From assembly GCF_009687865.1 (NCBI RefSeq), contig NZ_BLAE01000058.1, positions 1-64,000 of the forward strand: a DNA stretch of 64,000 nt. The letters run 5' to 3'. The number at the start of each line of letters is the position of its first letter. The first letter of the stretch is position 1. Shown here one piece after another: positions 25,254 through 33,864 of this stretch. The DNA comes from Acrocarpospora macrocephala. Its GTDB lineage: Bacteria > Actinomycetota > Actinomycetes > Streptosporangiales > Streptosporangiaceae. The translations under genes and the position numbers were made by a program. The notes under the pieces are model-generated. The model was given only the letters and a program-made list of their open reading frames with translations, was not told the DNA's origin and ran no database searches.

Positions 25254-27449
25254 CTACTTGCCCGGCTCCGGATCGCGGGGAAGGCCGAGCATACGTTCGG
25301 CGATGATGTTGAGCTGTACTTCCGTGGTGCCTCCGTAGATCGTCATCGCGCGAGTGGCGAGGATGGCGCGGTTCCAGTACCCGGCGTCGCCCAGCTTCCA
25401 GTCGGCGGCCGTCACGGCGGCGGAGCCGACCAGATCCACCGCGCATTCCGCGACATGCTGCGCATGCGAGGTGGACAGCCACTTGCGCACCGAGGCGTCC
25501 GCGCCAGGTTCGGTGCCCGCCAACTGCTTGAGCGTCACCCGCAGCGACAGAGCGTTGATGGAATGACCTTCGGCGACCACGTGCGCCAGAGCCTGCCGTT
25601 CCACCGGGTTCAGGTCGCGGCCGAGCCGACCGGCGAGCCCGAGCAGATCGGGCACAGAAGAACCGGTTCCACCCGCGCCGGAGGACAGGGACACGCGCTC
25701 ATTGGAGAGGGTGTTCCTGGCCACCTTCCACCCCTGGTTGACCTCCCCGACCACGAGATCGTCCCCGATGAAGACATCGTCCAGGAAAACCTCGTTGAAC
25801 AGGTTCTCCCCGGTCATCTCCGTCAGCGGCCGCACGCTCACCCCGGGCGCTTTCATGTCGACGAGAAAATAGGTGATGCCATCGTGCTTGGGCCCTTCAT
25901 TGGACGACCGCGCGATACAGATCCCCCACTCGGCGACATGCGCCACCGACGTCCAGGTCTTCTGTCCGTTGAGCCGCCAGCCCCCTTCAACACGTTCCGC
26001 TTTCATCTGTACGGACGCGAGATCGGACCCCGCCCCCGGCTCCGAGAACAGCTGGCACCACATGATCTCCCCGCTGAGCGTCTTGGGGAGGAATCGTTCC
26101 TGCTGCTCCGCAGTGCCGTACGTGGCGATGGACGGCACCACCCACGCACCGATGATCATCACAGGCAGTTTGATGCCCGCCGCCTTGAGCTCCTGCTGGA
26201 TGATGATCTGCTCCAGCGGCTTGGCGTCGCGCCCCCACGGCCGGCCCAGATGCGGCATCACGAACCCGGCGGCGGCCAGCGCACGCTTCTGCTCGACGCC
26301 CTCAAGCGCCCCGATCTCCGCGAGTTCGCCCCGAATGCGCTCCCGCAGCGGTTCGGCGTCCTCGGGCAACTCCAGCCGCATCTCCCGCGAAACACCGGAC
26401 AAAGCCAGCGAAGCCACCCGCTCAGCCCATTCCGCGGAGACACCGAGCAGTGCCCGGATTGTCAGCGCCCGGCGGAAGTAGAGATGCGCGTCATGCTCGA
26501 ACGTGTACCCGATACCGCCAAAAGTCTGGATCGCGTCCTTGGCGCACTGAACGGCCGCGTCCGGGGCGACCTGCCCGGCGATCGCCGCCGCGAAGGCACG
26601 CTCCTCCCCTTCGGCCCGGGTCGCGTCCCACACGGTCGCCCGCGCCTGCTCCAACGCGACCAGCATCCGGGACAACTTATGCTTGATCCCCTGGAACTGC
26701 CCGATCGGCCGCCCGAACTGCACGCGCACCTTCGCGTACTCCGCCGCCGCCCGCACGCACCACTGCGCGACCCCGGCCGCGTCCGCCCCGAGCAGCACCG
26801 CGGCCAACTCCCGCACGGCCGCCAGGTCCAGCCCGTCCAGCACCCTTTCGCCCGGTACGGCTACCGCCGCCAGCTCCACCCGAGCCACCCCGCGGGTCAG
26901 GTCGAGCGCCTTGATCGGCGTGACCGTGGCGAGCGTGGCGTCGATCACCACCCACTCCTGCCCCCGCTCCGTGACCACCGGCAACACCAGCACGTCGGCC
27001 AGCGTCCCGCCCAGCACGGGCTCGGCCGACCCGGACACGGTCAGCACGCCATCGGCCCACACACCGCTGAGCTCCCCGTCGAGGGCGACCGCGCCGGTCA
27101 GGGTGCCGTCCGCGAGGCCGGGCAGCAGCTCCGCCTGTGCTTTCCCGTCCGCAGCCAAGATCGACGCGCTGGCCAGAACGGTCGGGACGATGGGCCCGGG
27201 CACGATCCGCTCGGACAGGGCTTCGATGGCGACGGCGGCCTCCAGCAGGCCGTACCCGGAACCGCCGTGTTCCTCCGGCACGTGCAGGCCGAGCAGTCCC
27301 TGGTCGGCGAGGGCCAGCCAGAACGCGGGACGCTCCTCCGCTTCGGCGCCGACGGCGTGACGGACGACGTCAGCGGGGACGAACCGATCCGCCCAGCCGG
27401 CCACCGACTCCCGGAGTGCCTCGTGCTCCTCGCTCAGCCCGATCGCCAT
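25254..27449 (-). CDS. Double-length acyl-CoA dehydrogenase (FadE34-like)
   Basis: About 731 residues, twice the usual length, made of two fused acyl-CoA dehydrogenase units. The N-terminal unit (about 1-370) ends with the FGGIGYTFEHDAHLY motif normally at the C-terminus of single enzymes. The C-terminal unit (about 375-731) has the FAD/substrate segment MWCQLFSEPGAGSDLAS, the NGQKTWTS motif and a terminal TIYGGTTEVQLNII with the usual ending. Double-length forms such as FadE34 oxidise bulky sterol side-chain thioesters in mycobacteria; the neighbourhood supports that reading. GGAGGG four bases before the ATG at 27449 sets the start over an ATG 18 bases upstream. Confidence 0.88.
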   Translation of the reverse strand: MAIGLSEEHEALRESVAGWADRFVPADVVRHAVGAEAEERPAFWLALADQGLLGLHVPEEHGGSGYGLLEAAVAIEALSERIVPGPIVPTVLASASILAADGKAQAELLPGLADGTLTGAVALDGELSGVWADGVLTVSGSAEPVLGGTLADVLVLPVVTERGQEWVVIDATLATVTPIKALDLTRGVARVELAAVAVPGERVLDGLDLAAVRELAAVLLGADAAGVAQWCVRAAAEYAKVRVQFGRPIGQFQGIKHKLSRMLVALEQARATVWDATRAEGEERAFAAAIAGQVAPDAAVQCAKDAIQTFGGIGYTFEHDAHLYFRRALTIRALLGVSAEWAERVASLALSGVSREMRLELPEDAEPLRERIRGELAEIGALEGVEQKRALAAAGFVMPHLGRPWGRDAKPLEQIIIQQELKAAGIKLPVMIIGAWVVPSIATYGTAEQQERFLPKTLSGEIMWCQLFSEPGAGSDLASVQMKAERVEGGWRLNGQKTWTSVAHVAEWGICIARSSNEGPKHDGITYFLVDMKAPGVSVRPLTEMTGENLFNEVFLDDVFIGDDLVVGEVNQGWKVARNTLSNERVSLSSGAGGTGSSVPDLLGLAGRLGRDLNPVERQALAHVVAEGHSINALSLRVTLKQLAGTEPGADASVRKWLSTSHAQHVAECAVDLVGSAAVTAADWKLGDAGYWNRAILATRAMTIYGGTTEVQLNIIAERMLGLPRDPEPGK

Positions 27450-27476
27450 CTGACCCTCCACATTCATACGATGCGC

Positions 27477-27489
27477 AGAATCATATTCT
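27477..27489. promoter_or_regulatory. AGAAT-N3-ATTCT palindrome upstream of acyl-CoA dehydrogenase
   Basis: AGAATCATATTCT lies 27 bases before the dehydrogenase start. It resembles the outer arms of the KstR-like sites but has a three-base spacer and T for C in the core, so it is either a degenerate operator or a site for a different repressor. Confidence 0.35.
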
Positions 27490-27515
27490 AGAAGAAGCTT
27501 CGTGAATGGCTAGGT

Positions 27516-27624
27516 CTCGGCCGCGCCTGTGTCTGGACTGAGGAACGCAGGTCGCGGAGCGGCCGGAGAGACGAGGGAAGACACAGGCTCAGGAGCGGCC
27601 GAGCCCGCCGCGCCGGAGGCGCGG
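27516..27624. terminator. Long inverted repeat and GC hairpin between divergent/tandem genes
   Basis: CTCGGCCGCGCCTGTGTCT at 27516-27534 pairs with 27579-27603 apart from a short bulge. A compact hairpin CCGCGCC-GGA-GGCGCGG follows at 27608-27624, just beyond the stop of the membrane-protein gene on the minus strand. No T-run is present. The compact hairpin probably ends that gene's transcript; the long arms may form a cruciform. Confidence 0.45.
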
Positions 27625-27629
27625 CCATG

Positions 27630-28484
27630 TCACAGCGGACGGAGGGTCCAGACGAGCATGTTCAGGTCGTGGTGGAGTTCGGGCTTGGTGCCGGGGACCG
27701 AGGCGAACAGCATCGCGGGCTTGTTTCCGCCGGTCTCCACCAGCGCGACGATCGCCTCCGACGTACGCTTCTCGCCTTCGACCTGGTAGGTCACGCGGTA
27801 GCCGAGCAGCCAGCCGTTGCCGTACCGGACGGGTTGGGAGGCGGTCCAGCGGAGTGTGCTGCCTTCTGGCTGGTAGCGCAGGGTCCAGCGGGCGGCGCGG
27901 GTGGCGACCTTGCGGTAGTCGGCCTGGTCGCGGAGGGGGCCGGGGTCGGCGCCGGGGAGCGGGCCCGAGGCGATGATGGCGTCGCCCGATTTCTGCCGGA
28001 ACTGGAACGGGTCGGGCTTCACCGACCGCCAAGGCGCGCCGAACTTGGCGTAGGAGATGCCGGACTTCTCGTCGGTGATGAGCGAGGCGATCGTGGTGCC
28101 GGAGCCGGGGAACACGGTCATGCTGCGGGACGCCGGAACCCGGGGCAGCGTGATCGGGGTGGCGCTCGGCGACGGGCTGATCGTGGCGGACGCGGGCGCG
28201 GACGGGGTGGCCTGGGCGGCGCGCTGGACCTCGACCGTGCCGGGGGGCTGGTCGTCGGCGCCCAGGGCGTGCACGAACACGACCACGGCGAGGCCGATGC
28301 TGACCGCGCAGACGACATACACGATTCGCATGGGAATGTCGCCGAAGCTGCGGCGCGGGGGCGGCTGCCGCTCCGGGAACGCGAGCCGCCGCAACTCCTC
28401 CGGACTGACCTTCGGAAGTGGCGTCGTCGGCGCGTCGTAGGAACGGATGAACGGCCGCCGCGGGCTGCCCTGTTCGTCCGTCAT
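27630..28484 (-). CDS. Single-pass membrane protein of unknown function
   Basis: 284 residues, not recognised. A cytoplasmic proline- and arginine-rich head (1-50) precedes one membrane helix (IVYVVCAVSIGLAVVVFVHAL, about 53-73). A Pro/Ser/Ala/Thr-rich linker to about residue 115 follows, then a soluble extracellular domain of about 165 residues with evenly spaced tryptophans and a beta-rich look (GNGWLLGYRVTYQVEG). The layout is that of actinomycete surface proteins. It is divergent from the HtrA-type protease gene, with 104 bases between them, and both act outside the membrane; a link is speculation. Confidence 0.6.
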   Translation of the reverse strand: MTDEQGSPRRPFIRSYDAPTTPLPKVSPEELRRLAFPERQPPPRRSFGDIPMRIVYVVCAVSIGLAVVVFVHALGADDQPPGTVEVQRAAQATPSAPASATISPSPSATPITLPRVPASRSMTVFPGSGTTIASLITDEKSGISYAKFGAPWRSVKPDPFQFRQKSGDAIIASGPLPGADPGPLRDQADYRKVATRAARWTLRYQPEGSTLRWTASQPVRYGNGWLLGYRVTYQVEGEKRTSEAIVALVETGGNKPAMLFASVPGTKPELHHDLNMLVWTLRPL

Positions 28485-28588
28485 GTCCGCAGATTACGCC
28501 AGAAGTCATGATCGTGCCCTCACGTTGTCACGCTCCATCACGACGTGGTTCCTGGCATCCCAGGACGCACCTGGATAGACAGTCCGAC

Positions 28589-29698
28589 ATGAGAATCTCA
28601 CCGGTGATCACCCAGGTGACGGCCAGGTCGACGGGGCCCCTGGCGCTGGTCCTGGTGGTCGCCACGGCAGCCTGTACCGCGCCGTCGCACACCACCGGGG
28701 CGACCCCCGCGAGCCCTGCCGTCAGTGCCCCGAGTCAGAACCACAGTCAGGGCGTGCGCCCGCCCGCCGCCGCGGTGGCGATGGAATCCGCCTACGAACA
28801 GGTCATCAAGCGGGTCCTCCCGTCCATTGTCCAGATCACCACCGGAACCGGTCTCGGCTCCGGCGTGGTCTTCGACACCCACGGTCATATCGTGACAAAT
28901 GCCCATGTAGTGGGCCAGGCCCGCGAGTTTCAGGTGACGCTTGCCACCGGCGGGCAGGCCAGGTCCGCGACGCTGGTCGGCACGTTCTCGGCCGGGGATC
29001 TCGCGGTGATCAAGGTCGCCGACGATCACGGGCTGGCGCCGGCCGCGTTCGGTGACTCGGCGAATCTGCGGGTCGGGCAGATGGTGCTGGCCATGGGCAA
29101 CCCGCTGGGCTTCTCCGGCACGGTGACGCAGGGCATCGTGTCCGCCCTGGGCCGTACCGTATCGGGGCAGGACGACGACGGCGCGCCGGGCGCGACGATC
29201 GCGGACGCGATCCAGACCTCGGCGGCGATCAACCGGGGCAACAGCGGCGGCGCGCTGGTGGACCTGTCCGGCCGGGTGGTCGGCATCCCGACCCTGGCCG
29301 CCACCGACCCGAAGCTCGGCGCGGCCAACGGGATCGGCTTCGCCATCCCGAGCGCCACCGCGAGCGACATCGCCAACCAGCTCATCAGGCAGGGCAAGGT
29401 GGTCAACACCCACCGCGCCGCCCTCGGCGTCCGGGTCGGTACGGCAATCGGCGAAGACGGTGAACCCATCGGCGTCGCGGTCGGCGCGATCACCCCCGGC
29501 GGCGGCGCGGCGAAGGCCGGAATCAGGCCCGGTGACGTGATACTCAGCGTCAACGGCTCCCCGACTCCCACCACGACCGCGCTCGCCCAGGTGCTCGCCA
29601 CCCTCAGCCCGGGCAAGCAGGTCAAGGTGGAATACCTGGGCGAGACCGGCGAGAGAACGGTGACGGTGACCCTCAGCGAGCTCCCCGGCGGAAGCTAA
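28589..29698 (+). CDS. HtrA/DegP-type S1C serine protease with PDZ domain
   Basis: About 369 residues. A signal sequence ends in ATAAC, a plausible lipobox, followed by a low-complexity Ser/Pro/Thr linker. The trypsin-like domain (about 70-275) has the triad histidine in VTNAHVV, aspartate in GDLAVIKV and serine in GNSGGALVD. A PDZ domain fills the last 90 residues (GIRPGDVILSVNGSPTP). Such proteases degrade or process misfolded proteins outside the membrane. The exact start is uncertain; a frame opens earlier at 28508 but the signal peptide begins at 28589. Confidence 0.9.
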   Translation: MRISPVITQVTARSTGPLALVLVVATAACTAPSHTTGATPASPAVSAPSQNHSQGVRPPAAAVAMESAYEQVIKRVLPSIVQITTGTGLGSGVVFDTHGHIVTNAHVVGQAREFQVTLATGGQARSATLVGTFSAGDLAVIKVADDHGLAPAAFGDSANLRVGQMVLAMGNPLGFSGTVTQGIVSALGRTVSGQDDDGAPGATIADAIQTSAAINRGNSGGALVDLSGRVVGIPTLAATDPKLGAANGIGFAIPSATASDIANQLIRQGKVVNTHRAALGVRVGTAIGEDGEPIGVAVGAITPGGGAAKAGIRPGDVILSVNGSPTPTTTALAQVLATLSPGKQVKVEYLGETGERTVTVTLSELPGGS

Positions 29699-29752
29699 CA
29701 TCTTCATGTCAGAAATTAGCCGGTACGCCGTGCTGATTGTTACCGTCGGGCG

Positions 29753-30793
29753 ATGACCACCGATCTCACGGAGTTCATCGCCGGACTCCCGAAAGCCGAG
29801 CTGCACGTGCATCACGTCGGCTCGGCTTCCCCCCGCATCGTCGCCGAACTGGCCGCCCGCCACGAGGGCTCCACCGTCGTCCCGGCCGACCCGGAGCAGC
29901 TCGCCGCCTTCTTCGACTTCCGCGACTTCGCGCACTTCATCGAGGTGTATACCTCGGTGGTGCATCTGGTCAGGGATCCCGAGGACCTCTGGACGCTGAT
30001 CCACGGGGTGGGCGTCGACCTGGCCGCCCAGAATGTGCGCTACGCCGAGCTCACCGTCACGCCTTACATCCACCTGCTCAACGGCATCCCCGACGCGCAG
30101 TTCTGCGAGGTCATCGAGGACGCCCGACGGCGCGTCGAAGCCGATCACGGCACGGTTCTGCGCTGGTGTTTCGACATTCCCGGCGAGATCGGGGTCTCCG
30201 GGGAGCGCACCCTGCGCATCGCCCTCGACCAGCGTCCCGACGGCCTGGTCAGCTTCGGCCTGGGCGGCCCGGAAGCGGGCGTCTCCCGAGCCCAGTTCGC
30301 CCCGTTCTTCGACCAGGCCCGCGCCGCCGGACTTCACTCCGTCCCGCACGCCGGCGAGACCACCGGCCCGGACACGATCTGGGACGCCATCAACCACCTC
30401 GGCGCGGAACGCATCGGCCACGGCATCTCCAGCGCCCAGGACCCGAAACTCCTCACCTACCTCGCGGAACACGCCATCCCCCTGGAGATCTGCCCAACCT
30501 CCAACGTCTGCACGAAGGCCGTCCCCTCCCTCGCCGAACACCCACTCCCAACCATCGTCGCGGCCGGGGTCCCGGTGACGATCAACTCCGACGACCCACC
30601 CATGTTCGGCACCACCCTCAACCAGGAGTACGCCGTCGCCGCCCAACTCCTCCACCTCGACCCCAACGGCATCGCAGACCTGGCCAAAAACGCAGTCCAC
30701 GCCTCCTTCCTCGACCCCCAAGGCAAATCAACCCTGCTCCACGAAATCGACACTTACACCAGTAAGTGGCTCTCCCACCCACCCTCCCTTTAG
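29753..30793 (+). CDS. Adenosine deaminase family amidohydrolase
   Basis: A 346-residue zinc amidohydrolase. Metal ligands appear in ELHVHHVGSAS near residue 18 (first two histidines), HAGETTG near 198 and NSDDPPMFGT near 278 (the aspartate pair); ERIGHGISSA carries another active-site histidine. True adenosine deaminases usually read HLEG or HLDG after the metal histidines; here it is HHVGSASPRIV, a variant I associate with aminodeoxyfutalosine deaminase of menaquinone synthesis. So the substrate may be adenosine or aminodeoxyfutalosine. ATG start; no obvious operon partner. Confidence 0.85.
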   Translation: MTTDLTEFIAGLPKAELHVHHVGSASPRIVAELAARHEGSTVVPADPEQLAAFFDFRDFAHFIEVYTSVVHLVRDPEDLWTLIHGVGVDLAAQNVRYAELTVTPYIHLLNGIPDAQFCEVIEDARRRVEADHGTVLRWCFDIPGEIGVSGERTLRIALDQRPDGLVSFGLGGPEAGVSRAQFAPFFDQARAAGLHSVPHAGETTGPDTIWDAINHLGAERIGHGISSAQDPKLLTYLAEHAIPLEICPTSNVCTKAVPSLAEHPLPTIVAAGVPVTINSDDPPMFGTTLNQEYAVAAQLLHLDPNGIADLAKNAVHASFLDPQGKSTLLHEIDTYTSKWLSHPPSL

Positions 30794-30796
30794 AAC

Positions 30797-31040
30797 GCTG
30801 GCGCTGGGCCTACCGCGTCGCTGGCGCTCGGCTCCACACAGTCGCACGTCGCTGGCGCTCGGCTCCACGCAGTCGCACGTCGCTCGGCTCCACGCAGTCA
30901 CGCGTCGCTGGCGCTCGGCCCCACCAACGACAGCGCTGGTGCTCGGACCCATCAGCCACGCGTCGCTGCTCACGGCTCCAACCGACCACACGTCGCTGGC
31001 GCTCGGCGCTTCCCAGCCGCGCGTGCACCAGTCACACGAA
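30797..31040. repeat. Degenerate ~30-bp tandem repeat array
   Basis: After the deaminase stop, the unit CGTCGCTGGCGCTCGGCTCC followed by ACGCAGTCGCA recurs about eight times with decay, beginning near 30815, 30847, 30878, 30903, 30932, 30960 and 30990. Both strands are open in some frames, but the translations are low-complexity and not gene-like. The rest up to 31141 holds no feature I can name. The array may be an intergenic repeat family of the genome. Confidence 0.6.
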
Positions 31041-31141
31041 AGATCCCTAAGTAGTTCGAGCGGGTGACGGAGCGGGGACTACGTGGCCGAGTTGAATGCC
31101 TGGCGCTTCGCTGGGGCTGGCCGGACAGGTGTGGTGCGCGC

Positions 31142-32245
31142 TCAGCGGGGCGGCGTGAGGTCGAGTTCGAGCCAGTGAGACAGATCCTTGATCTCGCGAT
31201 CGATTGCAGCGGTCATGGTCTTGGTGAAGGGGATGTCCTGGTGGATCGCGTCGATCCGCAGTACTCCGGCCTTTCGGTCGGCGGTGGCGTCGAGTTTGCC
31301 CACCAGTTGGTCGGCGTACAGGATCGGTAGGGCGAAGTAGCCCCAGCGGCGCTTGGCAGCGGGCTTGTACATCTCCAGTTGGTAGTCGAAGCCGAAGAGT
31401 TCAAGGGTGCGCTTGCGGTCGTGGATGAGCCGGTCGAAAGGTGACAACAATGCCGCGCGCCCGGAGAACGGCTGGCTCAGCAGGGTTGGGTCGACTCGCC
31501 ATGTGCCCTTGACCCCCGCGACCACGGCGGGCTCGCCGGCCTCGCTCACGTCCATGGGTTCAACCGGACATTCCGGCCCTCGGGCGCGGGCGATGCCCAG
31601 CGCGCGCAGCCGCCGTTGGTCGCGAATGCGGACCGCCTCCTCGGCGGGGACTACCGGCTCATCGGGGTAGACCCGCGTCGCCAGGTCCCACAGCCGGTCG
31701 CGACCGCTGCGTCCGGCGATGGCGACCTCGCCTCGCAGCACCATGAACTCCAGCAGCTGCGTGACGTTGCGGTTGTTGGTCCACCCGGTCGATTTCCACG
31801 GCACCTTGCACGTGTCCGGAAGATCGCGCGACGGCAGCGGCCCCGAGGAACCGAGCCGATCGAGAATGTCCAGACGGCACGCGTCGTTGGCGCGCACCCA
31901 GTCGCGACGGAACTCCTGCCAAGGAAGCAGTTGTCCGGGTCCGAGCCACTCGGCCATCTCGGCGCGATACAGGGCGAGATCCTCACTGGGCCGGATCATC
32001 GCTCGTAGCTCCAGCAACGTCCGGTTCTCCAGCGCCGCGCTTAAGTCAGCCGGTGCGTACGACGACCCGAGGCGACTCCACGCCACAAGGTCCGCACTCG
32101 GCGCGATGGCGGCGATCGGGTCGATCTGCAACAGCGTCAGACGGCGCACCACATCAAGCAGCTCAACCGGCCGCGAACTGTCCAAGAGCTGCGCGCGCAC
32201 AGCAATGCGACGCGCGTCGACAGGAGAAAGCTCGTGAACGACCAC
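31142..32245 (-). CDS. YcaQ/AlkX-type DNA glycosylase (winged-helix HTH_42 family)
   Basis: 367 residues of the DUF1006/HTH_42 family. Members AlkZ and YcaQ/AlkX excise alkylated or cross-linked bases. The catalytic Q-x-D signature is visible as LLQIDPIAAIAPS near residue 40; the family splits into QxQ enzymes specialised for antibiotic cross-links and QxD enzymes of general range, and this is QxD. Further family landmarks are FGFDYQLEMYKPAAKRRWGYF and ILYADQLVGKLD in the last third. In actinomycetes these genes often accompany DNA-damaging natural products, but none is nearby. Start at 32245. Confidence 0.82.
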   Translation of the reverse strand: MVVHELSPVDARRIAVRAQLLDSSRPVELLDVVRRLTLLQIDPIAAIAPSADLVAWSRLGSSYAPADLSAALENRTLLELRAMIRPSEDLALYRAEMAEWLGPGQLLPWQEFRRDWVRANDACRLDILDRLGSSGPLPSRDLPDTCKVPWKSTGWTNNRNVTQLLEFMVLRGEVAIAGRSGRDRLWDLATRVYPDEPVVPAEEAVRIRDQRRLRALGIARARGPECPVEPMDVSEAGEPAVVAGVKGTWRVDPTLLSQPFSGRAALLSPFDRLIHDRKRTLELFGFDYQLEMYKPAAKRRWGYFALPILYADQLVGKLDATADRKAGVLRIDAIHQDIPFTKTMTAAIDREIKDLSHWLELDLTPPR

Positions 32246-32472
32246 GACACGAGGCTAGGGGAGCAATCCAGCCGGTATCCACCCACCTGAGGACAATCTC
32301 CTCCGGAATTCGGCGCGCAACGTCACCAGATCGGCCGCCAACGTCCGCGCCGCGAAGAGCTCCTGCAGCGGATATGGTTACGCCCCCGCATGATGGACAC
32401 TGGCCGACGACGAGGGCAACGAGGCTGACGTGGCCACCTGAATGGGCCGCGACTGAGGGCAACGGAGGCGCC

Positions 32473-32898
32473 ATGCTGAGGAAGCTGAGGAAGCTGAGGA
32501 AAACGACTCTTCATCAACCCCTGGAGCGCCTTCTGACGACTCGTGCTCGGCGGGCGCTGTACCTGGCCGAGCAGGAGGCAAGGGCTCTAGGCCATGACCG
32601 TGTTACCGCCGATCACCTGCTGATGGGCCTTACCCGCCTGGATGAGGGCGTGGCCGTAATGACACTCAACAGCCTTGGCGTCGACCTCGGCAGCACGCGC
32701 ACCCGAGCGATAAACGCAGACCTCGTCCACCTCACGGAGCTGGCCCGCCGTGAGGCGGCCGGGCTCGGACACCGGTATGTCGGCACCGAGCATCTCCTGC
32801 TCGGCCTCCTACATATGGATGGAACAGAGGCTCTGGGTGTCGGCCTGCAACAGGTCCGCGATCAGGTCATCAAGGTCCTCCACGGCGACGTCCTCTGA
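32473..32898 (+). CDS. Stand-alone Clp N-terminal domain protein
   Basis: 141 residues. After a basic start in which a 9-base unit (GCTGAGGAA) repeats three times, giving RKLRKLRKT, two Clp-N repeats follow: RRALYLAEQEARALGHDRVTADHLLMG and ARREAAGLGHRYVGTEHLLLG. The latter signature is that of ClpC/ClpA N-domains, which bind adaptors and substrates. No ATPase domain follows, so it may be an adaptor or decoy for ClpC. GGAGG lies five bases before the ATG at 32473. A longer frame from 32053 is not supported. Confidence 0.8.
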   Translation: MLRKLRKLRKTTLHQPLERLLTTRARRALYLAEQEARALGHDRVTADHLLMGLTRLDEGVAVMTLNSLGVDLGSTRTRAINADLVHLTELARREAAGLGHRYVGTEHLLLGLLHMDGTEALGVGLQQVRDQVIKVLHGDVL

Positions 32899-32979
32899 AC
32901 TTGCTCCAGGTGAGAAGCCGCCTTCTCACTTCCTACGCGTGAGGAGGAACGTCTGTGCGTCACGCAGCGATGATCGGTC

Positions 32980-33852
32980 ATGCGTCTTCCTGTGCTCGTC
33001 ACCGTGACAGTCATAGCGATCATCGCGGTGTTCCTCGGATCTCTTGCATTCCTGCCAACCTGGCTTGTCCAGCACTCCCTCGGTGATCACACCGCGTCGG
33101 CGCTCGCCGCGGCCGATCGGCTCCGGGCGGAGAACGATGTGCGCTCGACCCTGCTCCAGGGGCTCGGCGGCCTTCTGGCCCTCGGGGGCATCGCGCTCGG
33201 CGCGGTGGTGACGATGCGGCAGGTCAGCACCAGCAGGGAGGGTCAGTTCATCGACTTGTTCACCAAGGCCATCGAGCACTTGGCCAGCGAAAAGACCAGC
33301 GTCCGGCATGGCGGGGTATATGCGATGGAGCAGATCGCCGAGACCGCGCCGCACTACCGCGGACACGTCGCGGCGCTCCTGGCCTCCTTCATCCGGCAGC
33401 AGGCGCCATGGCCGCCATCCGAGCCCGCGCATACCGACGCTGAGCGGGCCTCTCGCCATGGCGAGCTTCGTGACGATGTGGCCGGGGCGATCGCGGTCTT
33501 GGCCCGTCGCACCATGGTGGAGCCCGGATACAGCATCGCATTGGAGCAGGTAGACCTACGCGGCGCGGACCTGACCGGCTTCGACCTGAGCCGATTCTGC
33601 TTCGTCGGCGCCAATCTCGACAACGCACTACTCGCCGGATGCGACTTGACCCATACGACGTTCTCCAACGCCAGTCTGAGGGGAGCCGACCTGACCGGGG
33701 CCCGGCTCACCGAAGCCGACCTGCGCGGCGCGGACCTGACCGGCGCCGACCTCGCCGACGTCGTCGACCTGGAAACCGCCATGACCGATGGCACCACCAA
33801 GGGCTTACCTGTCACCGAGAGCGATCCGCCCCCGGCGGCGCGGGCCAAGTAG
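32980..33852 (+). CDS. Membrane-anchored pentapeptide-repeat protein
   Basis: 290 residues. Two membrane helices lie in the first 75 (VLVTVTVIAIIAVFLGSLAFL and a second near GLGGLLALGGIALGAVV). A helical region of about 110 residues follows, then about 13 pentapeptide repeats from residue 185 (VDLRG ADLTG FDLSR and so on, A(D/N)LxG pattern), which fold into a right-handed beta-helix. The repeats face the cytoplasm if the topology is N-in. Function not known; some pentapeptide proteins protect gyrase, but nothing here shows that. Confidence 0.8.
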   Translation: MRLPVLVTVTVIAIIAVFLGSLAFLPTWLVQHSLGDHTASALAAADRLRAENDVRSTLLQGLGGLLALGGIALGAVVTMRQVSTSREGQFIDLFTKAIEHLASEKTSVRHGGVYAMEQIAETAPHYRGHVAALLASFIRQQAPWPPSEPAHTDAERASRHGELRDDVAGAIAVLARRTMVEPGYSIALEQVDLRGADLTGFDLSRFCFVGANLDNALLAGCDLTHTTFSNASLRGADLTGARLTEADLRGADLTGADLADVVDLETAMTDGTTKGLPVTESDPPPAARAK

Positions 33853-33864
33853 TCGTGCTCGTAA

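Noticed and set aside
30728-31050. Overlapping frames in the repeat array as small genes
   Set aside because: Both strands translate to low-complexity repeats (AERQRR, RRWRSA) dictated by the DNA repeat; no ribosome binding site.
32053-32472. Longer start for the Clp-N protein
   Set aside because: The extension is Arg/Pro/Ser-rich and overlaps the divergent glycosylase gene; GGAGG before the ATG at 32473 is decisive.
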